In this document: positions 1-6,228 of the stretch, piece by piece
Position numbering within the stretch: the first letter of the stretch is position 1
How the letters are laid out: each line of letters begins with the position of its first letter
Source: Solirubrobacterales bacterium
Lineage (GTDB): Bacteria; Actinomycetota; Thermoleophilia; Solirubrobacterales; Solirubrobacteraceae
Length of the DNA: 10,935 nt
Direction of reading: 5' to 3'
Assembly (NCBI GenBank): GCA_003151895.1
Contig: PLYX01000040.1
Span: forward strand, 1-10,935
Notes under the pieces: generated by a model
What the model saw: only the letters and a program-made list of their open reading frames with translations
Told to the model about the DNA's origin: nothing
The model's database searches: none
Program-made: the position numbers and the translations under genes

Positions 1-30
1 CCTGGCGCGCTCGTCACGAGGACCTCATGA
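1..30 (+). CDS. 3' end of an unidentified upstream gene (partial)
   Basis: Frame 1 is open from the window edge and ends at a TGA at 28-30, giving the last residues PGALVTRTS. That stop overlaps the ATG of the ApbE gene at 27 in an ATGA arrangement, the same coupling used between the next two genes, so a real upstream coding region in the same operon is likely. Ten codons are too few to identify it. By context a flavin-binding partner of ApbE and the heme protein would be expected, but nothing visible here shows that. Confidence 0.4.
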   Translation, partial: PGALVTRTS

Positions 31-1010
31 GCGCCCCGTGCGACATGGTGTTCCGCTCGATGGGCAGTGACATCCGCTTGATCGTCGAGGCGCCGCTGCT
101 CGGACGTCTGCCCGTACCGCACGAGGCGGCCGAAGCGCAACGACGCTACATCGAGGACTTCGCCATGCGCCTGTCGCGCTTTCGGCAGGACAGCGAGCTG
201 TGCGCGCTGAACCGCGACCCGCGCGAGGAGGTGCCGGCGTCGATCCTGCTGCGCACCGCTGTCTCCGCCGGCCTGTGGGCGGCACGGCGCAGCGGCGGGC
301 TCGTCGACCCGACGCTTGTCGAGGAGATCGAGTCGGTCGGCTACGAGGACTCTCAGGAGGGTCGTTCGCCGGCGTCGCTGGCCCAGGCGCTCGACGCCGC
401 GCCGGTGCTGCGACCTGCCCAGCCCAGCCCCCGCGCGCGCTGGCGGCGCGTCGAAGTGGACGACGAGCGCGGCACGGTTCGCAGGCCCCCCGGCGTGAGG
501 ATCGACACGGGCGGCACCGGCAAGGGCCTTGCCGCCGACGCGGTGGCTCACCGTCTGCGCGGATATACGCGCTTCGTCGTGGACTGCGGTGGAGACATCG
601 CGATCGGTGGGGTGGGCTGTCAGACCCAGCCACTGGAAATCGAGGTCGAGCATCCGCTCACGTGCGAGTGCATCCACACGCTGCGGGTCGAGGGCGGCGG
701 TGTGGCGACCTCGGGCTTGAACGTGCGCATCTGGCGGCGCCCCGACGGGAGCTTCGCCCACCACCTGCTCGACCCGGCGAGTGGCCAACCGGTGTGGAGC
801 GGGCTGATCGGCGCCACCGCGATGGCTCCGAGCGCGCTGGAAGCCGAGACGCTCACAAAGATCGCTCTGTTGACGGGCCCGATGGGGGCGCGTCGAGCGC
901 TTGCCGAGCACGGAGGTCTGATCGTCCACAACGACGGCGAGGTCGAGCTCCTCGGCCCGCTCGTCGGTCGCTCCAAGATCTCCCTGCATCTGAGCGGGAG
1001 CGCGGCATGA
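27..1010 (+). CDS. apbE: FAD:protein FMN transferase, ApbE family
   Basis: Family members use FAD to attach FMN covalently to Thr/Ser of partner flavoproteins outside the membrane. The 327-residue product is of usual family length and has the ApbE landmarks in order: MGSDIRL near residues 12-18, the IDTGGTGKG flavin-binding segment at 159-167, VDCGGDI at 185-191, VATSG at 226-230 and the HHLLDPASG segment at 245-253. No clear signal peptide or lipobox is visible. At the C-terminal Mg-site segment the usual D-x3-T appears as E274-x3-K278, which may mark a subfamily or an altered metal site. The ATG at 27 follows a GAGGA-type ribosome site at 18-22 and overlaps the preceding stop. The gene overlaps the heme membrane protein gene by 4 nt, so the two are probably co-translated. 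Family assignment is secure; the target flavoprotein is unknown. Confidence 0.88.
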   Translation: MSAPCDMVFRSMGSDIRLIVEAPLLGRLPVPHEAAEAQRRYIEDFAMRLSRFRQDSELCALNRDPREEVPASILLRTAVSAGLWAARRSGGLVDPTLVEEIESVGYEDSQEGRSPASLAQALDAAPVLRPAQPSPRARWRRVEVDDERGTVRRPPGVRIDTGGTGKGLAADAVAHRLRGYTRFVVDCGGDIAIGGVGCQTQPLEIEVEHPLTCECIHTLRVEGGGVATSGLNVRIWRRPDGSFAHHLLDPASGQPVWSGLIGATAMAPSALEAETLTKIALLTGPMGARRALAEHGGLIVHNDGEVELLGPLVGRSKISLHLSGSAA

Positions 1011-1678
1011 GCCACGCCACGCCCGCCAACTACGTGTTTTGGTTGATGAGCCGCTCCGCCGGGATGGTGGCGCTGCTTCTGATCACGTGCTCGGTGCTGC
1101 TCGGGCTCGCCATGGCCGCGCGCGTGATCCCCCCGCGGCGCAAACGCGACGCGGTGCGTGTGCACGAGCACCTGGCGCTCATGGGGCTGGTGGCGATCGC
1201 CGCACACGGCCTGCTGCTGCTTGGCGATGCGTGGTTGCACCCGGGCTTGCAGGGGATCGCGCTGCCGTTCTCGATGGGCTACCGGCCGTTGTGGACCGGG
1301 CTCGGGATCATCGGTGGCTATCTCGCCGCGGCGCTCGGCCTCAGCTTCTACCTGCGCAAGCAGATCGGCGCGCGCCTGTGGCGTCGTCTGCACCGGTTCA
1401 CCGTCGTCGTGTATGTGCTCGGGCTGGGCCATGCGCTCGGCGCGGGCACCGACGCCTCGATCCCGGCCGTGAGGATCGCGCTGCTGTCGAGCGTTGCGCC
1501 CATTCTGTTCCTGTTGGTGCTGCGCCTGCTGAGGGAGAGGGCACGAACCCATACAAACCCGGACTCCAAACTGCAACCCGCGCGAGCGCTCGCGCCGCCG
1601 CGAGCGCGTTCGGGCGATCACGCCAGGTCACCTCGCGTCGCGTCCGCTCGACCGGCGGAGAGCGCAACGAGGGCATAG
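1007..1678 (+). CDS. Ferric-reductase-like di-heme transmembrane protein
   Basis: This 223-residue protein has about six hydrophobic segments (around residues 9-38, 55-74, 95-115, 130-146 and 153-174) and two histidine pairs with the spacing used for two b hemes in the ferric reductase/NOX/MsrQ group: H53-x13-H67 and H129-x12-H142. It lacks the FAD/NAD(P)H-binding C-terminal domain of full ferric reductases and ends in an Arg/Ala/Pro-rich tail (about 177-223). It should pass electrons across the membrane with help from separate partners. The ATG at 1007 overlaps the ApbE stop (ATGA) and has GGGAG at 996-1000 as ribosome site. A longer reading frame runs upstream from 200 but lies antiparallel in meaning to ApbE and is not coding. 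ApbE upstream and a ferredoxin downstream support a redox-chain role; whether iron, a quinone or a flavoprotein is the acceptor cannot be read from the sequence. Confidence 0.8.
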   Translation: MSHATPANYVFWLMSRSAGMVALLLITCSVLLGLAMAARVIPPRRKRDAVRVHEHLALMGLVAIAAHGLLLLGDAWLHPGLQGIALPFSMGYRPLWTGLGIIGGYLAAALGLSFYLRKQIGARLWRRLHRFTVVVYVLGLGHALGAGTDASIPAVRIALLSSVAPILFLLVLRLLRERARTHTNPDSKLQPARALAPPRARSGDHARSPRVASARPAESATRA

Positions 1679-1723
1679 CCGAACCGAAACTCCGGAGAGC
1701 GAACAGGACAAAGGAGACGACCG

Positions 1724-1930
1724 ATGAGCTATCTACCGAGAATCGACGAGGGCGCCTGCATTGCGCAGGGCGACTGTGTCGATGTCGCCCCGCAGGTGTT
1801 TCAGCTCGACGATCGCGCGAGCGTGATCGGCACCGGCCCGGACGAGCTGCTGCTGCAGGCGGCCGAAAACTGCCCGGTGGAGGCGATTACGATCCTCGAC
1901 GCCGACACCGGCGAGCAGGTGTATCCGTAG
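1724..1930 (+). CDS. Small ferredoxin, probably [3Fe-4S]
   Basis: The 68-residue acidic product has the single-cluster ferredoxin pattern C12-x5-C18 ... C50-P51, followed by EAI. The position between C12 and C18 that holds a further Cys in [4Fe-4S] forms is Gln/Gly (CIAQGDC), so a [3Fe-4S] cluster is the simplest reading. Such ferredoxins are known in actinobacteria as donors to cytochromes P450 and other oxidoreductases. A strong AAGGAG at 1711-1716 sits 7 nt before the ATG. The gene lies 45 nt after the heme membrane protein gene with no obvious terminator between, so it is likely the third gene of the redox operon and a candidate soluble electron donor or acceptor for the membrane protein. 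No P450 gene is in the window. Confidence 0.87.
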   Translation: MSYLPRIDEGACIAQGDCVDVAPQVFQLDDRASVIGTGPDELLLQAAENCPVEAITILDADTGEQVYP

Positions 1931-1960
1931 CCTCCAGGGACTCGCGGGGGTGAGTGCTTG

Positions 1961-1976
1961 AGGGTCTGTGAACCCT
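1961..1976. terminator. Possible short bidirectional terminator hairpin
   Basis: In the 44-nt gap between the convergent ferredoxin and glycosidase-like genes, AGGGT (1961-1965) and ACCCT (1972-1976) form a perfect 5-bp inverted repeat with a 6-nt loop. It overlaps the stop codon of the minus-strand gene. There is no T-tract on either side, so this is a weak candidate that rests on position and symmetry only. Confidence 0.25.
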
Positions 1977-3117
1977 AGCGTGCATACACCGCGAAGAAGT
2001 CGCGGTCCTCGGGCGTGAGATAGCGCGTCGCCGGGCGCACCATGTCGGGCAGCAGATTGCGAGGTCCGCTCGCTCCCGGCGCCCCGTAGGTGATGAAGCT
2101 TACCCAGTAGGAGTTGATGTCGAGCTCCATCGCACGCACCGCTCCGGCGTGCACCAGCGTGTTCGCGAGGCTGTGAACCGTCTGATTGTCGCCGGCGAGG
2201 TAGAGCAGATCGCCGTGGCGGTCGATGCCGATGGCGGAGCGCCACACGAGGATCGCGTTGCCGACCGTAGCTCCCCATTCAGGTCCGTCGTTGATGTTGG
2301 GATTGGCGTGGCCGTGATCGACGATCAGAGGCAGGTTCTGGCGGGCGAAGGATACAGAGCTCGGTGCGCTCGGACCGTAGTTCCAGGCGAGCACGTTCAC
2401 GCGCCCGTCGCGGTAGCCGACCAGTGTCGCCTCTCCCTGGCGCATGGATGCATATGTACGACCGTGCAACACGAACCCGCCGCCCGAGTCGCTGAGCTTG
2501 AAGCCGCTGTTGAATGTGGCAAGCAGCCCTGCGCGTTCGCCGCGCGGCACGTCCATCGAGCCACGCGGGATTTCGACCGACGGCTCCGCCCGGCCCGCGT
2601 TGAGGGTCAACCGCGTGCGTTTCGTGTCGATCCAAGCCAGGCCGGCGAGAACTCGTGGGTATTCGCGCTGGTTGCGCAGGGTGGTGACCAGCAGCGGGGG
2701 GTCCGAGCCTGCGCCGGGCCGAGCTGTGCGCCAGACACCCTCGCCCGCCAGCGCGGGATGGATGAGAGGGGCTATCGGGGGCGGCGCGTAGGCGACGGGT
2801 GCGCTGCGACGCGTGGGGGAGGTGGGGTTGGAGGAGCCGTAGCCGACGCTCGGCAGCGAGTGGAGCGTCGGTCCTCCCCTGGCGGGGGCGGTGAGCGAGT
2901 AGTAGGTGGCCTCGATCCTGGACACGAGCCCGGCGGCGCCGTGATCGCGCAACCACTCGACCGAGCGCACGCCGAAGCTCGAGTTCGATGGCTGGGCCAT
3001 CGTGTATACGTAGGACAGCGCCACCGGTATGAGCGCCACCGTTGCCGCCACCACCGCTACCCGCCGGATTCGGCGTGAGCGCTCATGGCGGCTTTTGGGC
3101 GGTTGACGGCTTGGCAT
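1975..3117 (-). CDS. Membrane-anchored phosphodiester glycosidase-family (NAGPA-like) protein
   Basis: The predicted 380-residue protein starts with a basic stretch (residues 1-19) and one hydrophobic helix (about 19-39), a signal anchor that would place the rest outside the membrane. A Pro/Ser-rich linker (about 80-140) precedes a C-terminal domain with NAGPA-family landmarks: TFNSGF at 201-206, GGG at 212-214, RQNLPLIVD at 259-267, RSAIGID at 293-299, the AMELDIN segment at 329-335, and a conserved tail with RYL and RDFFAVYAR. Members of this family include the enzyme that removes GlcNAc from phosphodiester-linked sugars; most bacterial members have no proven substrate, so a cell-wall or teichoic-type target is only inference. 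The ATG at 3117 is preferred because the positive-inside signal anchor follows directly. In-frame GTG codons at 3147 and 3192 would add a Cys-rich, non-secretory N-terminus. No good ribosome site precedes the chosen start. It is transcribed away from the DPA block. Confidence 0.78.
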   Translation of the reverse strand: MPSRQPPKSRHERSRRIRRVAVVAATVALIPVALSYVYTMAQPSNSSFGVRSVEWLRDHGAAGLVSRIEATYYSLTAPARGGPTLHSLPSVGYGSSNPTSPTRRSAPVAYAPPPIAPLIHPALAGEGVWRTARPGAGSDPPLLVTTLRNQREYPRVLAGLAWIDTKRTRLTLNAGRAEPSVEIPRGSMDVPRGERAGLLATFNSGFKLSDSGGGFVLHGRTYASMRQGEATLVGYRDGRVNVLAWNYGPSAPSSVSFARQNLPLIVDHGHANPNINDGPEWGATVGNAILVWRSAIGIDRHGDLLYLAGDNQTVHSLANTLVHAGAVRAMELDINSYWVSFITYGAPGASGPRNLLPDMVRPATRYLTPEDRDFFAVYAR

Positions 3118-3418
3118 CGGGGTGGTATTGAGCGCACAGGGACACACTCGCTCTTCACACTTTAGGGAGCTTGACTTCGCTCCGACGCACACTCTCGATC
3201 CATGGGAGACTTCTAAATAAGCGGATTCTCACCAATATTGACGTTCGACCGGGGTGCAGCGGCGGAGATTTTGGGAATGATTGGCTGGCGTCGCACGGCA
3301 CGCCTATACGACACGCTTATCCCACCGGCAAGCTGACGGGAGGTTCCACGTTAATCAACTAGAGGCCACAGCGAGCAGTGAGCACGCCCGCGATCAGGTT
3401 CGGGCGGGGGTCGCCGGC
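3118..3418. promoter_or_regulatory. Divergent intergenic region, probable promoters for both sides
   Basis: About 300 bp lie between the minus-strand glycosidase-like gene and the plus-strand DPA block, with no convincing ORF. The centre (about 3205-3290) is clearly richer in A and T than the flanking genes, as expected of a promoter region. Two TTGAC boxes occur on the + strand, at 3171 and 3238, but neither has a convincing TAnnnT partner at 17-18 nt, so no exact promoter is claimed. No large inverted repeat or operator was found by eye. Confidence 0.4.
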
Positions 3419-3676
3419 GTGCCCCCCCGCGTGCGCCGGAGCGCCAGGCCCTCGGCAGGCGTGCTGTTGCGCGCGACTCGTCCGCGGCAGTGGAGCAAGA
3501 ACGTGCTTGTCGTGGCCGCTCCCTGCGCCGCCGGGGTGATCCTGCGCCCCGAGGTTGCTTGGCGCGTGGCGGTAGCGTTCGTGGCGTTCTGCCTGCTCGC
3601 GAGCGTCACCTACCTGCTCGCATTGACCGCGATCTGGGCAGCGCTGTTCTTGAGCGGGGTCTATGCCGGTCGCTGA
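3419..3676 (+). pseudogene. Internally deleted decaprenyl-phosphate phosphoribosyltransferase (UbiA family) remnant
   Basis: The readable product (85 residues from the GTG at 3419) begins like decaprenyl-phosphate phosphoribosyltransferase (DPPR synthase, Rv3806c type): RPRQWSKNVLV at residues 21-31, then a hydrophobic stretch ending ASVTYLL. In intact members YLL is followed at once by the NDxxDxxxD metal and pyrophosphate site. Here it runs straight into ALTAIWAALFLSGVYAG, which resembles the extreme C-terminus of the same family, then stops at 3674-3676. Roughly 200 residues, with both Asp-rich motifs and most membrane helices, are therefore missing, so the product cannot be an active prenyltransferase. 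The junction falls at CTGCTCG (3614-3620) and is in frame. The start is uncertain: the frame is open from a TTG at 3281, and a GTG at 3378 in another frame could be joined across a C7 run at 3422-3428. The 3' end overlaps dprE1 by 14 nt, so translational coupling is kept. A misassembly removing about 600 bp is the main alternative. Confidence 0.75.
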
Positions 3677-5096
3677 GCCCACCGTACGGCGGCTCGCGAC
3701 GGAGGACGATCGGGAGCGCTCGCTCTGCGGTTGGGGGCGAATCGCGCCGAGCAGCGCTCGCGTGAGGCGCGTTTCCCAGGCCGAGGACGTCGTCGAAGCG
3801 CTCTCCGGCGCCGGCCCAGGGCGCGCCGGGCTGATCGCGCGCGGGGCGGGTCGCAGTTATGGCGACGCCGCCCAGAGCGCCGGCGGTCGAGTGCTCGATA
3901 TGACGGGCTTCGACGGGATCGTCTCGCTCGATCGCGAGAGGCTCACGGTGAGCGTGCGGGCAGGCGTCACGATCGCGCGACTGCTGACCCATCTCGGGTC
4001 GATCGGCCTGACGCTCCCGGTGGTGCCGGGCACACGTTATGTAACCGTGGGAGGAGCGATCGCAAGCGACGTGCACGGCAAGAGCCACCACCGCGATGGC
4101 AGCTTCGGAGCGCACGTGCGGTCGATCGGGCTGTGCGTCCCCGGCGGCGAGGTCTTGGAGATCTCGCCGCATGTCGACCGTGAGTTGTTCGAAGCGACGC
4201 TCGGTGGGATGGGGCTCACCGGCGTGATCTTGGGGGCTACGCTCGACGTCGAGCCGCTCGCCTGCGCTTGGGTGGCCGCAGACGTCGACAGGACCGACGA
4301 CCTCGAACAGACGCTGGCGCTGCTCTCAGAGCACGATCGCCATCGTTGGTCGGTGGCATGGCTCGACCTGCTCGCCGGCGGTTCGCATATGGGCAGGGCG
4401 CTGGTCAGCCGCGCCGACCCCTGGCCCGGCGAGCCGACCGGCGTGCACGGCCACGGCATCCGAGCACGCCGTCATGGCGGTGGGTTCGATCTGTCAGAGA
4501 AGCCGCGCGTGGAGGTCCCGCCGCGGATTCCCTCAGGCGCGCTGCGACCCTCGCTCGTGCGCGCGTTCAACGCTGCGCGCTGGCGCCGCTCCCCGCGCCG
4601 CGAGCGTGGACGGCGCGTGGCGCTCGGCGGCTACCTCTTCCCGCTCGACGCGCTCGGTTCTTGGAGCAGGTTGTATGGCCCTCAGGGTCTTGTGCAATAC
4701 CAGCTGGTGGTCCCGGGCGGCCAGGAGGCTCAGCTCGTGCGCTGCGTCGAGCTGCTTCGCGCTCGCAGGCTGCCGGTCTACCTGGCGGTGCTCAAGCGCT
4801 TTGGGGCGTTCCCGGGAGGGCCGCTGTCGTTCCCGATCGAGGGCTTCACGCTCGCACTCGACCTTCCCGGCGGCGCCCACGGGCTCCGGCCGGCGCTTGA
4901 CGAGCTCGACGAGATCGTGGCGGGAGCCGGCGGTCGGGTCTATCTGTCCAAGGACGTGCGTTTGCGCAAGGATGTGCTGCCCACCATGTACCCACAACTC
5001 GATCGCTTTCTCGCCGTGCGTGCCCGCGTCGACCCCGACGGCGTGCTGCGCTCCGATCTGGCCCGCCGCTTGGGACTGTGCGAGGGTGGGGGCTGA
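3663..5096 (+). CDS. dprE1: Decaprenylphosphoryl-beta-D-ribose 2'-oxidase DprE1
   Basis: DprE1 is an FAD enzyme that oxidises the ribose 2'-OH of decaprenyl-phosphoryl-ribose, the first half of the epimerisation to DPA. The 477-residue product has the family order: FAD-binding GAGRSYGDAA at 61-70, then PGTRYVTVGGAIASDVHGK ending near 140 and HH at 142-143 (H138 matching mycobacterial H132), and a substrate domain with FPLDALGSW at 326-334. K378 and K430 match mycobacterial K367 and K418. At the position of mycobacterial Cys387, the benzothiazinone target, this protein has Ala398 (GFTLALD), and the nearby Asn385 position is Thr396. It is slightly longer than the 461-residue M. tuberculosis protein. 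The ATG at 3663 lies inside the end of the truncated prenyltransferase gene, after GAGCGGGG. dprE2 follows 64 nt after the stop. Residue correspondences are from recalled family sequences, not a computed alignment. Confidence 0.9.
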   Translation: MPVAEPTVRRLATEDDRERSLCGWGRIAPSSARVRRVSQAEDVVEALSGAGPGRAGLIARGAGRSYGDAAQSAGGRVLDMTGFDGIVSLDRERLTVSVRAGVTIARLLTHLGSIGLTLPVVPGTRYVTVGGAIASDVHGKSHHRDGSFGAHVRSIGLCVPGGEVLEISPHVDRELFEATLGGMGLTGVILGATLDVEPLACAWVAADVDRTDDLEQTLALLSEHDRHRWSVAWLDLLAGGSHMGRALVSRADPWPGEPTGVHGHGIRARRHGGGFDLSEKPRVEVPPRIPSGALRPSLVRAFNAARWRRSPRRERGRRVALGGYLFPLDALGSWSRLYGPQGLVQYQLVVPGGQEAQLVRCVELLRARRLPVYLAVLKRFGAFPGGPLSFPIEGFTLALDLPGGAHGLRPALDELDEIVAGAGGRVYLSKDVRLRKDVLPTMYPQLDRFLAVRARVDPDGVLRSDLARRLGLCEGGG

Positions 5097-5137
5097 ACGT
5101 GCGCTCGACGGTTCGCGGACGGGGACTGAACGTGTGC
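5088..5137 (+). repeat. Short imperfect direct repeat at the dprE1 end
   Basis: The sequence GGGGCTGAACGTGCGC at the dprE1 stop recurs 33 nt later as GGGGACTGAACGTGTGC. The shared core CTGAACGTG lies at 5093-5101 and 5126-5134. The second copy fills part of the 64-nt gap before dprE2, which looks like a small local duplication at the end of dprE1. No function is evident. Confidence 0.5.
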
Positions 5138-5160
5138 CCGCCCTATGACAGGGGGCGTCC

Positions 5161-5928
5161 GTGAGAGGCGCGTCGTCCGGTTCCTCGGGCAGGCGCGTGC
5201 TCGTGCTCGGCGGCGCCTCGGAGATCGCCCTTGCGATCGTCGCGGAGCTGCAGCGGCAGGCTCCGCGGGAGGTGGCGCTGCTCGGGCGAGATCCCGAGGC
5301 GCTCGCTCGCGTCGCGGCGCAGCTCCGTGAGCAGGGCTGCGAGCGTGTCGTGACGGCCGAGCTCGACGCGCTCGACACCGATGGCCACGAGCGGGCGATC
5401 GCCGCCGCATGGGAGGAGCTCGGCGGGGTGGACCTGGTGATCGTCGCCGTCGGTCTGCTCGGCGAGCGCGGAACCCTCCTGGAGGACATACCGGCGGCGC
5501 TCGATGTGTTGCGGGTGAATCTCCTCGGGACGGGGTCGCTCACGCTGCGAGCCGCCCAGCGCCTGCGCGAGCAGGGAAGTGGAACGCTCGTGGTGCTCTC
5601 CTCGGTGGCCGCGCAACGGCCACGACCCACGAACGTCGCCTACGGCGCCTCGAAGGCGGGCCTCGATGCGCTCGCCCAGGGTCTCGGTGTCGTGCTCGCC
5701 CCCGACGGGGTGCGGGTGGTGGTCGTGCGACCGGGATTCGTGCACACACGCATGACGCACGGTCTTCCCGTGCCGCCGCTGGCGAGCACGCCGCAAGCGG
5801 TGGCGCGCCGCGTCGTCGACGGGCTCGACGGTCGCGCGGCGATCGTGTGGGCGCCGCGCATCATGCGCTTGGCGATGGGGGTCATCCGGCTGCTGCCCCG
5901 CTCGCTCTTTCGGAGGATCGGAGGGTGA
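5161..5928 (+). CDS. dprE2: Decaprenylphosphoryl-2-keto-beta-D-erythro-pentose reductase DprE2
   Basis: DprE2 reduces the keto intermediate made by DprE1 with a nicotinamide cofactor to give decaprenyl-phosphoryl-arabinose. The 255-residue product is a short-chain dehydrogenase of usual length: GGASEIALAI at 17-26 for cofactor binding, DALDTDGH at 69-76, VAVGLLG at 95-101, N120, catalytic S147/S148, Y161 and K165 in YGASK, and RPGFVHTRM at 190-198. GGxSEIxLAI, the DALDTD segment, the FGLLG-like strand and the C-terminal WAP...PRSLFRR closely follow mycobacterial DprE2 (Rv3791) rather than a generic SDR. The GTG start at 5161 has AGGGGG at 5150-5155 as ribosome site. An upstream DprE1 gene fixes the role. 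The last codons overlap the next gene's start (GTGA). Confidence 0.9.
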   Translation: MRGASSGSSGRRVLVLGGASEIALAIVAELQRQAPREVALLGRDPEALARVAAQLREQGCERVVTAELDALDTDGHERAIAAAWEELGGVDLVIVAVGLLGERGTLLEDIPAALDVLRVNLLGTGSLTLRAAQRLREQGSGTLVVLSSVAAQRPRPTNVAYGASKAGLDALAQGLGVVLAPDGVRVVVVRPGFVHTRMTHGLPVPPLASTPQAVARRVVDGLDGRAAIVWAPRIMRLAMGVIRLLPRSLFRRIGG

Positions 5929-6197
5929 GCGTGCACGAGCCGGCCGAGTATTTCGCGGCGCGAAGAATACGCCGTCGCGAAGCGCGTCACGCACGCAGAC
6001 GACGCATCAACGCGCAGGTGGACGTCTCGATCGGAGTGCTGATCGCGCTCGTCGCGCTGCTCGCCGCGCCAGGCCTTGCGATCGTGGCGCTGATGGCCGC
6101 GGTCGCGCTCGCGGCGTGCCTGGTTTCGCTGGGAATCGAGCGCCGACGCCGCATGCACGCCGCCCGCCGCGATCCTAAGGTGCGGCCGGTAAGGTGA
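5925..6197 (+). CDS. Small membrane protein coupled to dprE2
   Basis: A 90-residue protein begins at GTG 5925, which overlaps the dprE2 stop (GTGA) and has a good GGAGG at 5912-5916, 8 nt upstream. It has a strongly basic N-terminal region (about residues 14-27, Arg-rich), a long hydrophobic stretch (about 34-71) able to form two membrane helices with a short turn near the Pro of APGLA, and a basic C-terminus (about 75-90). Both ends would face the cytoplasm by the positive-inside rule. The stop-start overlap with dprE2 makes it part of the DPA operon. I do not recognise a family. A role alongside membrane-bound DPA synthesis or lipid-carrier handling is possible from context only. Confidence 0.65.
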   Translation: MSVHEPAEYFAARRIRRREARHARRRRINAQVDVSIGVLIALVALLAAPGLAIVALMAAVALAACLVSLGIERRRRMHAARRDPKVRPVR

Positions 6198-6228
6198 CTT
6201 CTCAGGGAACCGAGTGGGGAGGTGGGGG

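Noticed and set aside
200..1006. Long + strand frame running into the heme protein gene, suggesting a larger fused protein
   Set aside because: It overlaps the well-supported ApbE gene in another frame and its translation is Arg/Ala-rich noise. The heme protein starts cleanly at ATG 1007 with its own ribosome site.
2149..3078. 309-residue + strand ORF opposite the glycosidase-like gene
   Set aside because: It is antisense to a gene with clear family motifs; its translation shows no family pattern and reflects high-GC open frames.
3171..3266. Sigma-70-type promoters built on TTGAC at 3171 or 3238
   Set aside because: Neither box has a matching TAnnnT at 17-18 nt. They are mentioned only as part of the intergenic region.
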